Part shown: positions 11,656 to 22,788 of the stretch, one piece after another
Numbering within the stretch: position 1 is the first letter of the stretch
Layout: the number at the start of each line of letters is the position of its first letter
Source: Rhynchopus euleeides
Lineage: Eukaryota; Euglenozoa; Diplonemea; Diplonemida; Diplonemidae
Direction of reading: 5' to 3'
Length of the DNA: 64,000 nucleotides
NCBI GenBank assembly: GCA_963210315.1
Contig: OY723313.1
Location: 558,001 to 622,000, forward strand
Notes under the pieces: model-generated
Seen by the model: the letters and a program-made list of their open reading frames with translations, nothing else
What the model was told of the DNA's origin: nothing
Database searches by the model: none
Position numbers and translations under genes: made by a program

Positions 11656-12499
11656 CGCAGTGCCGGGTGACGAGTGGGAGAGGGGGGGGAAAGGGAAAGG
11701 GGGAGAGAGAGGTCCGGCCTAGCCAAACCCTGCGGCTGTCAAGCAGATTGAACCTCAACGGCGTTGGGCCCGTGTCAGAGCCGGCAGCCCCTCACACATC
11801 TGGGGAGGGGAGGGGAGGAGGGGGGGTGGGGGTGGGGTTGTAGTAATGTCGAGAAGAAAGTAAAGCGGCACACAGACAGAGAGAGGTGCGTATGTGCGTG
11901 TGTGGTGTGTGAGAGGTGTGTGCTCTGTATGGAGTGGGGGGGGGTGGAGTGAATCGTCGAAAGATATCGACATAAGGCAAGTTAGGGAGAGAAGGATGAA
12001 GATAAGCACACGGTGGACTCCCGCACGTCGGGGTAGACCCTTTTGGGATACCGGAAAAGCGCGGGTCTGACGAGGGTCTGACCCCCGCGAGCGGGGGTCT
12101 GGACCCGGGGTGGGTGGGGGGGGGGGTTTTTTTGATCGTCGGGAGTGAATGGAAAGGGGATGGGGGGGTGTGGGAATGAGGTGGGACGGGGCGCGCACTG
12201 CGAACAGGATTGTCAGAACCATTGTTTTCTGAATGGATGAAGCCTGGTTTCAAAAATAACACGCAGGGCAGGAAAGAGTGGGAGATAGACGGTGATGAAA
12301 GGGGGGAGGGGTAAGGTAAGGGAAGGTAAGGGAAGGGGGGGCGTATCTTAAGGAACCAGCGCCCCCAGCAGAGTGCCATGAGTCAAACAGCAAACAGCGC
12401 TGTCAATGGGGAGTAGGGGCGGGGGGGGGGGGGGTTACGAAGTAGAAACCTATCAGTCCCCCCCATCCCCCATGCTGGATCAGAAAGGGGCAGCAAAAA

Positions 12500-12610
12500 A
12501 AGACTTGGAGTTGCGTTCTTTGTTTGTACGAACGGTGCCTGCTTGTGCATGTGTGCAGATACCGAACGCTGCCACGAGTCTTTTTAGTTGGAAAAACGCG
12601 TTGTTCTGAC
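12500..12610. repeat. Dispersed repeat family R2, copy 2
   Basis: Shares the TGCGTTCTTTGTTTGTACGA core, the CGGTGCCTGC block and the GCCACGAGTCTTTTT block with the copies at 308-430 and 24760-24850. Confidence 0.5.
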
Positions 12611-13272
12611 AAAAAATCACCATCACCATAGCAGCCAATGATGGCTGCTGAAAAAATGTTTTTTTTGCTGAAGCCCGGAACGCATCCCACTCATCTGCCC
12701 ACCGCTCCGCCTGCTGAGGCGGCGCTGAGCTGTCAACGGGAAAAAGAAAGGCGTCGAGCCGCCCGCAAAAAAACCGATGCCTGATGGCTCCCCACAACAC
12801 CACAACGGCGCGGCCAAACCAAATGGCCATCTGAATATGGTGGGAAGAGACTCACAGAGTAATGTTCGGTTGACGCCGTGGTGGGTATTGAAATAGAAGC
12901 AGAAGGAAGCACAAGGATGGCCTCCCTTCCTTCAACTCGTTCTGCAGGTTGCGTTGACGTCGTGGTGGGTGGGGATGGGTGAGCTGCACTGACGCGTGTC
13001 TCCAAAGACTCGCTTATCGGCAACAGGAACTCATTCGGCAATTTATGTTGATGTTCGCTGTTAGAACACGAGCCTGCGCATTTTCTCTTTTTTTGGAAGT
13101 GGATACTAAACAACCCCAGGTGAGAAGTACGCCTGGTTGCATCATCACCTTGACAAAACACACACACACGTGAATCGCTCTGAATTGGAATAGTGCAGAG
13201 CACACTTCACACTCTGTTCTTAATGTGACCACCACTGTCACACACACGTAAATATATTCGCGGCAGCCAGAC

Positions 13273-13317
13273 AGCATAGAGGGGCACTTGCGGAGAACGC
13301 AAGTGCCCCTCTATGCT
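13273..13317. repeat. Perfect 20-bp stem, 5-nt loop hairpin
   Basis: The left arm AGCATAGAGGGGCACTTGCG (13273-13292) and the right arm (13298-13317) are exact reverse complements around the loop GAGAA. It sits in a gene-free interval. It could be a small-RNA precursor, a cruciform-forming relic of a foldback element, or a transcript-end structure; the sequence alone does not decide. Confidence 0.7.
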
Positions 13318-15073
13318 CGTGCTCCTGATGCGATTCACACCGCAGGTAGAGAGGGCTGGGCAGGCATACTCCCTCCCCCATACCCATGAAACAAAGAGTG
13401 GCACAAGAAATTAGCAAGACTGGAGAGGGATGCAGCGCGTGCAATGCGTGCACCCTTCCCCTCCACCCACCCACCCCCATGTTCTGCTCATTGTGTGTTC
13501 GCAAAGCGGATGAGCGAATAATGCCAAATCTGGATGTTGGGGGCTCGGTGTGAACACGCCGCTTCCGTTGATACAGATCTAGGAAGGTGGGCGTGTGCAC
13601 AAAGGGGGAGGGTCAGCGAGGGTGTCAAGGGACTCGTGAGACGAGGCCAACTATTCAGGAGTGGTGGGGAGAGGGGGTCGAATTCGACATGTGATTCTTC
13701 GTTTGAATTATCGTTGGAGTGAAAAGTATACAAAAATATCCACCTCTACCGAACCCCCCTCCCCCCTTCCGTGCACTGTCCCGATTCGTGCATTTCGGTC
13801 GGCTGTGCAACGGAGTTCCCCCCACCCACCCCCCGCCCCTTAGCCCCCCCTCTCTCTCTCTCTCACGAGAGAATATTCTTACACCTCCCGAATTGACTTG
13901 GAACTACAGCTTCGACTCAGCCCCCCTGGAATATGTCAAAAGCCCACCCCACCCCACCCCACCCCACAGCAGCGTTAGTGGTTAATTTCCCCTTTTGGAG
14001 GAGGAGAGAGCTGGGGTTGCTAAAATCAGCCTACTGCTGGGCGAGTTGTCAGATAAAGAAATGGAGGAAACGCACCTTTTTTTAAAAAAAACAGACCGCA
14101 CTTTTCTGCCCCCTCAGGGTGACGTCAGGAGGGAGGTGGGGAAATCCTCGTCGAGTGGAGAACAAAATCATCGGGTGACCTCAAGGCGGGTGCACCACTG
14201 TCACACACAGCGAGCGTGGGACGCTTCTTCTATACGACCTCAGCTTTTGTGGCAAAGGGGAGAGGGGCGAGTGCGCCTGCGAGGGAGGTTTCCACCATAT
14301 GGCCCCCCCACAGAAATGTACGAGAGATAGAGGAGGAGTCAGTGCCACACACAAGGCAGGGCAAGGAGGCTACAACTCGGGCAGGGGGGGTCACTGTCCC
14401 ATCTGTTGGCGGAAGGGTGTGTTCGGAAGGAACACGTGCATCCACCCATCACGTTGGCTCGTGTGATGCTCACCGTGGAGGTTCGCCACTGCTGCGAACC
14501 GACTGGGGATGTCTCCGTCGGGAAGCTCGAAGGGTATAGTTGTGCAATGCTGGCACAGCAGAGAACCGTCGTGCCCCACGCAAATCGCCCTCGGAAGCCT
14601 GGGCACGATGCTGGTTCCCTCAGAGCTCCAGATCCAGATCCAGCCTCGAGAGAGAGAAAGGTTCGAACGAAAGCACTCTCCTCTCCAAGAGAGAGCAGGG
14701 GGGGCAAGCACAAATGCTGTCGTACCGCTCGGTGTTTCCGAAGCCCCGATCTCCTTCCAGGGAGATATGCGTGTCACACCCCACGCACACATGGCCCGGT
14801 TGGGGTGAGGGGTGCAAAGAGGCACCCCGTTGAAAAACCCCGATGTCACATCGTGGAGGGGAATTCTCGGTAATCCTCTGGAAAGCTTCCACGCTGGAGA
14901 TGTGGAGGAGCTGTTTTCTGCCATTCCACCATAAAGTGTGTCAACCCCACACACACATACACAGCACACACGCAGAGCCCTGCCGCACACCCTCAGACTT
15001 ATACGCCACACTGTTCCTAGGCAGGGAGTGGGTCGAGGGGATCGCCGTCGCACTTCCGATTCCATGGGTGCGA

Positions 15074-15670
15074 TCAGCCAATCCTCCAGTCGAGGTTGGA
15101 CCAGATTGTGACGGTGACAGCGGAGATCAGCAGCGCAAAGGGGTATGTCCACATGTAGGTGGAGGAGGAGCAGCAGAAGGTGCAGCGCGACTCCTGCAGT
15201 GCCTGGCGCACCCAGCGCCACAGCTGGGTGCCCTCTGCGATGAAGGCGGTGAAAATGAAGACGAGGATGACGATGTGGATGACGTAGAACGCTGTGTACT
15301 TTGTCTCCTGGTGGTCAAACAGGCAGTCGCGCGACATGGTGCTGTTGTCGGGGCAGTTGTCCGACCAGTCGGGGAGTGGGTAGCGGAAGGCGATGAATAT
15401 CCCCCACGCGAGCCACACGCAGGCCATGTGGATGTAGAAGTGTTTCCCTTGCGGCACGGCACAGCCAAGCAGGGCCCAATGCGCGCCGGTAAAGCACCCC
15501 AGGAGCAGCCACCCGATGTACACACGGATTGTCACCCACATCACTGTCGAGGGGTCGAACACCGTGGTGTCGTCCCCATCGGAGATGTTCGGGAGCTCGT
15601 CATCCACCCCGTTGCTGCGAAACGTCCCGTTGTTGGGCGCATTCTCCTTCAGGCCTTCCGTCGCAGCCAT
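15074..15670 (-). CDS. Four-pass integral membrane protein, unknown function
   Basis: 198 residues from ATG 15670. A polar, acidic N-terminus of about 40 residues (..DELPNISDGDDTTVF..) precedes four hydrophobic segments at about 45-65 (VMWVTIRVYIGWLLLGCF), 75-95 (MACVWLAWGIFIAF), 128-150 (YVIHIVILVFIFTAFIAE) and 170-190 (WTYPFALLISAVTVTIW). The loop between TM2 and TM3 contains DNCPDNSTMSRDCLFD with two cysteines and an N-x-S/T site, suggesting a luminal or extracellular loop. The cluster CTFCCSSS before TM4 may be palmitoylated (inference). I do not recognise the family. Single exon; same strand as all neighbouring host genes. Confidence 0.72.
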   Translation of the reverse strand: MAATEGLKENAPNNGTFRSNGVDDELPNISDGDDTTVFDPSTVMWVTIRVYIGWLLLGCFTGAHWALLGCAVPQGKHFYIHMACVWLAWGIFIAFRYPLPDWSDNCPDNSTMSRDCLFDHQETKYTAFYVIHIVILVFIFTAFIAEGTQLWRWVRQALQESRCTFCCSSSTYMWTYPFALLISAVTVTIWSNLDWRIG

Positions 15671-16541
15671 CGGAAGCGTAAGGAGGGGAGGAGGAGGAGG
15701 TGGTGGTGGTGATGGCGGTGGCGGCCGTGAGAAGGGGGGGTTGTGGCTGCTGTACAGAGAAGATCAAAATAAAAAGCACACACAGAACACCCCCCACTCC
15801 TTCCCTTTCACTCAAACTGCAGGGTAACGGCGGGGAGGGGAGCGATGTGCGTGTGGTGCGTGTATGATGTGCTGCAGGTGTGGTGGGGTGTTCTGGGGTT
15901 CACTTCTTAACAACCTGTTGCACCATGACCAGGACGGACACGACGTGGCCTGGCCTGGGGAGAGATGCATCCTCACCACACCCTGCCTCATAAACAGGAT
16001 CGAAGACGGGTGGATGCATACCACCTCATTGCGTTGAGGTCCTCTCTCCACCAATTCAGTAACTTGCGAAGGGATGCAGCACCATGCCCATACAGAGCGC
16101 ATAACGGGATGGGAGGGGAGGGGGCCAGGGGCAGGCACCGCCCTCCTCGCAGGGAGGGCCCAGAGGCACGCGCACGCTTCCTTACAAATGCTTCGAAGGG
16201 CTACAATACAAGCACAGGGGTGATCGGCAACCCTGGCACTCCATGATCGTGAAATGCTGCAAGGCCAGATGCGCAGTAATCAAACGAACGAAGGAGTGTG
16301 AGAAAAGAGGGTATGGAGGAGGGAAGTGAAGAAGAAGTGGACGCGCAAAGGTCTATCTCTCCCTTTCACTCGTTATGCATGGTTGTGCCCAAGAGGGTGG
16401 GGAGTGACGGCCATCAGACACGAGACCCCAATGCCCCAGGAATGGCTGATGCGCAACCACACACTCACAGAGCAACCTGACACTCGTCCAGACCGCAGCA
16501 TCCCACGCGGCGGCTTGTCGTCGGGCAGAGTGTGGGGCTGC
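15671..16541. other. Intergenic region
   Basis: No supportable gene. GGAGGAGGTGG-type purine repeats lie just upstream of the start at 15670 (15688-15735). Short open frames on the minus strand at 15812-16138 have no family features. Confidence 0.45.
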
Positions 16542-17078
16542 CTATGCAGCAGTGGCAAACCGCACAATGCTGATCAGCAGGGCGATAAGGCAGACCAAGA
16601 GGATGAACGTGCGGTACTGCGGTGAGGTTTTGCCGCCAGAGTTCCGGGCTGCATCGATGGCAGCCTGTGCAGAGGCTGCAGGGATGTGTGTCGGCGAGGA
16701 CAGAGGCCCCACATTGATGGCCGCAGCGAGCCACGGGCCATCTGCAGGGGTCCAGCCACGCCCCAGCAGCGTGTTGGAGTAGAAGGGCTTGGCACCCCCC
16801 GACACGCAGATGGTGATGTGCGGGTTGGCGTTCTTCGAAGGGAGTGCGTTGCACCGCACCACAACAGCCTGGCACCTGTCGTCAGAGGCGTATCCGACGA
16901 CCTGGAGGGCAACCACCTTGCCCTTCTCCAGGGTGCTCAGCGAGGCCTTCGAGGGGCGGAACTCGCTTGTCATGTGCTCTGCAATCACACGCCCAGTGGC
17001 TGGCCCGATCACCTTCTCGCACCATCTCAGGAGGTCATTCCGGCTGGACTCCGACAGGAAGGCACCCGAGTAAGACAT
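16542..17078 (-). CDS. Small tail-anchored protein, unknown domain
   Basis: 178 residues from ATG 17078 (MSYSGAFLSESS). An upstream in-frame extension to 17243 is Pro/His-rich low complexity, so I reject it. The body is a compact soluble domain of about 145 residues ending in a C-terminal hydrophobic anchor (TFILLVCLIALLISIVRF) followed by only four residues, as in tail-anchored ER, mitochondrial or vesicle proteins. The block NPHITICVSGGAKPFYSN has an HxT followed by a conserved-looking S-N, which recalls 2H-phosphoesterase/RNA-ligase-associated domains, but a second HxT motif is not evident. That link is weak and I assign no function. Confidence 0.65.
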   Translation of the reverse strand: MSYSGAFLSESSRNDLLRWCEKVIGPATGRVIAEHMTSEFRPSKASLSTLEKGKVVALQVVGYASDDRCQAVVVRCNALPSKNANPHITICVSGGAKPFYSNTLLGRGWTPADGPWLAAAINVGPLSSPTHIPAASAQAAIDAARNSGGKTSPQYRTFILLVCLIALLISIVRFATAA

Positions 17079-17717
17079 CTTGGGGTGCAATGCACCAAGA
17101 AGGCCTGCGTGGGGGGGGCTGGGTGTGTCTAACAGGATGTGCGGGAAACTCGGGGGAGGGGGATGGAGGGGGGGGGGGTGTGTGGCAACGTTTTGTTCGT
17201 TACTGGCGTGTGCAGTGTCGTAGAAACACCCACCTCTCCACACTCGACGGAGGGGGTGGGTGGGTGGTGGGGGGATGAGGTGGAGATGTTTTCACGGCAA
17301 GCATTTTCCAGCAAAGCTCAGTGCCGTTCTCACACAACGAGGAGAAATGCACCGGAAAAAAAACGCGCCATGTTCCGGCAACAGCGAGACTCCACAGGCC
17401 GAGCAACGTTGATGACCAGGCCCTGTGTTGTGTTGTATGCGGGGCGTAAATGCGAAAAATACAAGCGGTGCACAACACAACACAGGAACACTTCGTTGCT
17501 ATCAGCAACCCCTGCAGCATATGGGTGGGATGAAAGAGAATAGAGAGGGGCTGTGTGGGTGGGGAGTGAGTGAGGAACAGTTTGCTTCTCCCCGGCTCAC
17601 CCATGCGACTGTTCGACAAAACACATGACACGGGCCGGGCAGCACGGCGACGCCTGGCAGCTGCCAGGCCACCAGGGCACAACAATACGGGCATCAAGGA
17701 GTGAGACAGCCTTAAGA
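17079..17717. other. Intergenic region
   Basis: No supportable gene. G-runs lie near 17110-17185 and 17255-17275. Short frames on both strands have no family features. Confidence 0.45.
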
Positions 17718-19001
17718 CTATCTCGAAACCCCCTCCTCTGGAGGCGGGGCCCGCTGCCCCCTCGGGACAGGCGATTCCCTCCCCTTCTCCTTCACCCCCC
17801 AGCCTCGGCCCCCGCCTCCACCGCCGCCATGCTCTTCATTTCGTTCAACGGTTTCTGCCGTCTCCAACCCCCGCAGACGCATGCGATCACACAGCTGCCG
17901 CGGGAGGGGCAGAGACTGGGCACTGTACATCTTTCTAATGGAGGTGAGGACTACCAATTCCACAGAGGCAGACACAAAGGGTTGGGAGAGATAGAGTTGG
18001 AATGCTTTGTCCGCCTCCCCGAATTTTTCGAAGAGCCCGAGGAGCGCCAGCAGCGTGCGCTCTGTGAAGAGCCCTTTGGCGGATGCTGCTTCGTGCAGCC
18101 GGGTGGCAAACACATAGTGATACCCACTCACCTCCTCCGCAAGCTTCGTACAGCTGTCGATGCACATATTCACGGCGTATGAATTGGGATCCGCCGACAT
18201 GTTCTGAAACAAACGCACCGCATTGGCGTGCTCTCCATTCTTCCGATACGCAGCCATCAGCGTGACAAATGTGCCTGTCGTCAGCTCTCCGGTATGCATC
18301 AATCTTCCCATCGCCGCCTCCGCCAGTCGCGTCCTCCCCTTCTCCCCATACGCCTTTATCAGGGCGTTGATAGACAAGGCGCTCGGCACAATCCCGTCGG
18401 ATTGCATGGCCAGCAGAATCCCTCCTACCTCCTTCTTCTCCAACGCCACACGAAGCAGCGAGGTGTAGGACTGCTCGTTGAGGGCAATCCCATCCTTCCG
18501 CATGGCCTGTGCCAGGAGATGCACCTTCGTACGCTGCCCTGCCTTGGCATGCGCCAGGAGCATTGCGTTGCAGCACCGCACTGTCGGGGCAACCTCGTCC
18601 TCCTTCATCTCCTTCCAGAGAGCTGTCACGCGCTTCACGCTGTCGGGGCCCCCTTCCTTAGCGTAGAGGGTGAGGATCGCCCCGTAGGTCTCCTGGCTGG
18701 GGTATACACCCTTCTCCTGCATTTCAGCCCAGATCTCCTCGGCGTGCCGCAAGAAGCTGCCGTGTTGGCTCAGCCTGCACAGGATCTTCAGCATGGCTGT
18801 GTGGGATGCGGTGCCCAGGTGGGAGCGCTGCGCCTTCAGCTCGTTCCATTTGAAGTAAACCTTGCGGACTTCCACCTGCGACTCCCGGTGAGTCAGGTCG
18901 CGGCGCGAAGCTGGACACGTCTCCTGCAAGATGGCGGCAACAGCATCGTCGGAGAGAGCTCGTCGTGCAAGCTGTGTGGCTTTTCCCAGCCGTGCAGGCA
19001 T
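17718..19001 (-). CDS. Pentatricopeptide-repeat (PPR) protein
   Basis: 427 residues from ATG 19001. From about residue 65 to 330 it shows degenerate 35-residue helix-turn-helix repeats with PPR landmarks: AEEIWAEMQEKGVYPSQETY, TALWKEMKEDEVAPTVRCCN, LLAQAMRKDGIALNEQSYTS, ILLAMQSDGIVPSALSINAL and AVRLFQNMSADPNSYAVN. PPR proteins bind organellar RNA and act in processing, editing or translation. The N-terminus (MPARLGKATQLARRALSDD) is basic and amphipathic, compatible with mitochondrial or plastid import (inference). The last 45 residues are Gly/Arg/Pro-rich low complexity and may be partly readthrough into non-coding sequence if an intron near the end is unrecognised. No DYW or SMR domain. Confidence 0.82.
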   Translation of the reverse strand: MPARLGKATQLARRALSDDAVAAILQETCPASRRDLTHRESQVEVRKVYFKWNELKAQRSHLGTASHTAMLKILCRLSQHGSFLRHAEEIWAEMQEKGVYPSQETYGAILTLYAKEGGPDSVKRVTALWKEMKEDEVAPTVRCCNAMLLAHAKAGQRTKVHLLAQAMRKDGIALNEQSYTSLLRVALEKKEVGGILLAMQSDGIVPSALSINALIKAYGEKGRTRLAEAAMGRLMHTGELTTGTFVTLMAAYRKNGEHANAVRLFQNMSADPNSYAVNMCIDSCTKLAEEVSGYHYVFATRLHEAASAKGLFTERTLLALLGLFEKFGEADKAFQLYLSQPFVSASVELVVLTSIRKMYSAQSLPLPRQLCDRMRLRGLETAETVERNEEHGGGGGGGRGWGVKEKGRESPVPRGQRAPPPEEGVSR

Positions 19002-19804
19002 GGGGTGGAGGGAAACGAGGGGGTGTGCGCTTTAGAAGCTGGGGAGTGGCGCCAGAGATGCCACCCCTCTGCTCGTGGGGAGCCCACCCCCTGGGAACAC
19101 AGCACTCCGCTCCAGCTCGCCCCTGCGCCTTTGTGGCTCGGGTGAGGCACAGAAGGGGAGGGGGGGATCGGGTCGGTGGGGTGGGATGGGCGGTGTGTCC
19201 TCCAACAACTGTCGAGCAGAAGTTGGGCAAAGGTGGGGAGATGGGAGATGGGAGAGGTGGGGGTGGTGGGGTGGCGGTGTTTATGGCGGTGGCGTATGAA
19301 GCGATTCTTTGAGGAAGGGGGTGGGATGGGGGGATCGAACACTTTCCTCCGGCAGCTCAGCCACCCAGTGTGGGCTTTGAGCATTGCTCAGCAACGCCCG
19401 GATCACTGTACGTTTGTATTGGTCGTCAGATGATAATCTGACTTGCAGGTTTTTTGAGCAGCATCATTTGCAAGAGCCGCATGAAATATCAACCACACAC
19501 ACACACCAGAAACCAGAGAGAGCAACGGTGACATAATAAAGAACAACAGACCTAGAGCACTAACGGGTCACATCCAGATACCACCTCAATAAGCGGTACT
19601 GCGAGAATCCCCTCTCCCCCCCCCGACTACTCCCTGGGGAAACACCCTGGGGACACAGGGGCACTAGATAACTGAACTCAAACCCTCGACGGGCAAACTG
19701 GGCGCATGGGCTGTGGCTGAGGCACACACAACAAAGGGACAGAAAACATAACGCATCGTATAAATATATATGGGCGGCGAAAGCAACGCCTTCCCGCCCC
19801 GCCC
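19002..19804. other. Intergenic region
   Basis: No supportable gene. GGGATGGGAGATGG-type purine repeats occupy about 19150-19330, and an A/T-richer segment with CACACACAC lies near 19495-19507. Confidence 0.45.
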
Positions 19805-21169
19805 TCAATCCTCCGCTGGAAGGAAGACGGGCCTCTCCGGAAGGGTGAGCAGCACAGTTTGCTGGTAGTCCGACAGCCGCTTCAGCAGCTCGTGGTACAC
19901 CAGCTCCGACTCCGCCCTGTGCTGATTCATGCTCTCCTGCAGCTCCAGCAGCGATGCATAGTCCACACGCGGCTTCGCCACCGCGGGCTGCCTCTCCGCC
20001 TGCGACGCCTCCCGGGCTGCCTGCTGCAGCTTCCGCAGCCCGACACACCCAAACGACGCCATCCCCTTCGGGCTCCCCACCCCCGCAGGTGTCGGCAGCG
20101 CCTCCCACACATGGCTCCTCTCTTGAGCCTCAGGTAGAATCCTCCCGTTCAGCGCCTTAATCGACAGCGGGCACCGCCCCTGCTTCACAACCTTGTGGCA
20201 TATCTTCCCGATATTCACACGGCGGCGGAGACCCCGCTGCTGCAGCGCATCGCCTAGGAAGAGGTGGTGTGCTGCCTCGCCCTCATCCGACGAGACACAG
20301 CTCTGCGAGCCTTCTGCGGGGTGGATAGCCTCACCCCTGCTCACCGATGCGGCGCGCTCCATCAGGGATCGGCGCTTTGGCTCCTGCGAGAATGAGGAGG
20401 CGGGCCGGTTGATAGCCTCGGCTGCCACAGGGCTGCTCGGGAGGTTCGGGGTTCTCCTCCTGCTCGAAGGGAACCTCGCCCTGGCCCTGTTCTGCCGCGT
20501 GAGGGTTTCCGCAAAAAACTTCAGGTGGTCAAACCCGGTGTTCTCCGAGCAGTCTTCGATGTACACCTCCAGGGCCCTCTTGCTGCTCCGCGCTGCGTTG
20601 AGCGATTTCGACACAACCTCCTTCGACACCACGACATTATCCACAGCCTCGGCCTTCCCCCCTGCCTTGCCCGCCGCCCCCCCGGAGGCGGGGGCTGGCT
20701 CTGCCAGACCCGCGTCTCCCCCAGCGGGGTTTCCCCCAGTGCCCCCAAGGGTGGCATTTTTCCCCAGGATAGCCCGTTTCACAGCGTCGGCCTGTGCCTT
20801 CTCGCGCTGCTTCTGGTGCCTGCTGCGCATCGATTCGATGATGGAGTAGCTCTGTGTGGTCAGGCCTTGGAAGGCCTTGCCACCCCGCCCCTGCAGAACG
20901 GCGGGTTTCCCCAGCAGGCTGGCAGCGGGTCGTGCATCTCCAGGGGAAGCTTGGTTCCGCCCACCACTGCGGCTGGAGAGAGGGTGCCGCAGCGGGGCTG
21001 TGCGCAGAGGCGCCCCTGCAGAGGAGCCTCGGGGTAATGAGGCGGTGCTGGCGCTTGGGGGGGCTCCCTGTGGTGCGGTGTTGTCGGGGGGTTTGGCGGC
21101 AGCCGGGCCACCGGTTCCAATCGCGTCGAAGCCCCGCTTGGAGCCGGTGGGGTTCAGGAGCGCATCCAT
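19805..21169 (-). CDS. Hypothetical low-complexity protein with C-terminal helical region
   Basis: 454 residues from ATG 21169. The first about 190 residues are Ala/Gly/Pro/Ser-rich and probably disordered, interrupted by a basic helical patch (SIIESMRSRHQKQREKAQAD). A middle segment (RALEVYIEDCSENTGFDHLK) and a later one (VNIGKICHKVVKQGRCPL) look ordered. The C-terminus from about 380 is Gln/Glu/Leu-rich and helical (LQQAAREASQAERQ, then LELQESMNQHRAESELVYHE) and may form a coiled coil. Basic patches (SSRRR, EPKRRS) could be nuclear localisation signals. I do not recognise a family; this is a real-looking gene because its frame stays open through normal-complexity stretches. Confidence 0.6.
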   Translation of the reverse strand: MDALLNPTGSKRGFDAIGTGGPAAAKPPDNTAPQGAPPSASTASLPRGSSAGAPLRTAPLRHPLSSRSGGRNQASPGDARPAASLLGKPAVLQGRGGKAFQGLTTQSYSIIESMRSRHQKQREKAQADAVKRAILGKNATLGGTGGNPAGGDAGLAEPAPASGGAAGKAGGKAEAVDNVVVSKEVVSKSLNAARSSKRALEVYIEDCSENTGFDHLKFFAETLTRQNRARARFPSSRRRTPNLPSSPVAAEAINRPASSFSQEPKRRSLMERAASVSRGEAIHPAEGSQSCVSSDEGEAAHHLFLGDALQQRGLRRRVNIGKICHKVVKQGRCPLSIKALNGRILPEAQERSHVWEALPTPAGVGSPKGMASFGCVGLRKLQQAAREASQAERQPAVAKPRVDYASLLELQESMNQHRAESELVYHELLKRLSDYQQTVLLTLPERPVFLPAED

Positions 21170-22788
21170 TGGAGGGTGCTTGGTGCCGTGGAAATCCGCG
21201 TCCTCACCCCATTACTGGTTGATCGGATTCCCGGGGTGGTGGAGGGGGGGAGGCAGATCCTGAGATTTGAGGTTTGGAGGGTTGGAGTGGTGGGGTGGTG
21301 TGTGTGTGTGCGGTGGGTTCAACAGACAGTCGGCATATCTCCTCCTGGCGGCGGGCTTTGCTCAGAAGTGGCAGAAACGTGAACCGCCCTCACAAAGAGA
21401 GGAAGGCAAACACGCACACACAGTTTGATACAGAGCGGAGGCTCCCAAGGCATACGTCCCCCCATTGCCTGACCTTATCCTTTCAAAAAATTCTTCCAAA
21501 TATTCTTCTGCTTAGCTCGTCTGTTGATGAGCTACGCAGGGGAGGGGGGTTTCCCATCGAGATACTCCATTGCTTTGGTATGCTCATTCACATCCCCCCA
21601 TCGAAACAGTGGTCTGTGCTGTGACAACAACATGCTGTGTGTGTGTGTAGGCAACAAAGGCACGCCAGTGGTAACATCTGAGGGCTGAGGATTCGGCAGC
21701 ATATGGCATTCCGACACGCGACCCGGCTTAAGCAGGTCCGCTTGGGGTGGGGAAGGGATGTGCCTCATCAGAAGCACCTTCGCGGGATGACCCAAGGTGC
21801 TACACATAGGGCGGTGTTTCCCAGGCTGGACAGACGGTGCCCGTGTGACGTCACGAGAAGCGCGGTGCGCGGGTGGTGTGGTGATAGAATTGGCTGTGTG
21901 ATGGGGAGGGGCTGTGTGCGTCACCAAAAAAATACCCCCCCCCCCCTCCCTCCTCTTGCTACACCTAGTAGTACACCTCGTGTGGAACATGGATGGGAAG
22001 GGGGGGGGGGAGGTGGAAGGATAAAACTGCTCCACACCACACCACACCACACCACACCGCAGCGCAGCGCTCTGTATTTTTTTCGAATCGATTCCCTCAG
22101 AACCCAGGGATTGGGAGCGGGGATGATGAGAGGCAACAAGACAGCGGGGGGGAGAAAGCCCTCCACACAACGAGAGGCAGAGACACGCACACGCATGCCT
22201 CCTCCACCTGCCCTCTCCTCTTCCTCCTCCTATTCCAGCCGCCCAGGCCCCTCTGCACTGAGGATCCCCCCCCATCCGCTGTCCCACACACGCCCCATCC
22301 CCTTCATATCACATCGCATTTGGATGTCATCAGCAGTGCAGATTCCAAAGGTACAGCACAACAACACAACACAGTACCACAGATGCACTCACTACACCAG
22401 CCCCCCCTCCCTCCTGCCTGGGCGCGACCTGCTGTCTGGCGTCGGGAACTGCATAAAAAATAGTAATAACAACGCACGTTGCAATGCCAGGCAAACCAGT
22501 GGCGTGGTCGTTTTCGGCGCCATCCACTACCATCGCTTACCACCACCATGTTCTTAGTTCGGATCTTTCTAAAAAATCTCGTTCGTCACCACCCCCCCCG
22601 CCCCTTCCATCGTGCTACCCCTCCCCCAGCCCCGCCCTCCACACGCACAAAAATCTGTTGAGAAAGGAGCCACTTAGGGGGGGTGATAGCAACCCTTTCC
22701 ATTTCAGATCCATGCGCACAAACACCCCACCTCCCACCTCCGGAAGAGGGCGAACACAGCAGAGCACAGCAGGGGGGGAGCTGGGGAT
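21170..22788. other. Intergenic region
   Basis: No supportable gene. It includes a (CACAC) pentanucleotide microsatellite at about 22033-22058, G- and C-runs near 21940-21950 and 22000-22010, and pyrimidine tracts. Open frames here translate to Ser/Pro/His-rich low complexity. Confidence 0.45.

Larger units (their letters stand above)
11656..15073. other. Intergenic region with repeats
   Basis: No supportable gene. It holds an R2 repeat copy (12500-12610), part of an R1-like repeat near 12133, a perfect 20-bp hairpin (13273-13317), pyrimidine- and G-rich tracts, and a tandem CCCCAC tract near 13948-13968. A 276-codon open frame on the minus strand (14391-15221) overlaps the 3' end of the next gene out of frame and has no family resemblance, so it is not called. 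Confidence 0.5.

Noticed and set aside
14391-15221. 276-codon minus-strand frame
   Set aside because: It overlaps the four-pass membrane protein gene in a different frame and has no recognisable features; probably 3' UTR and spacer.
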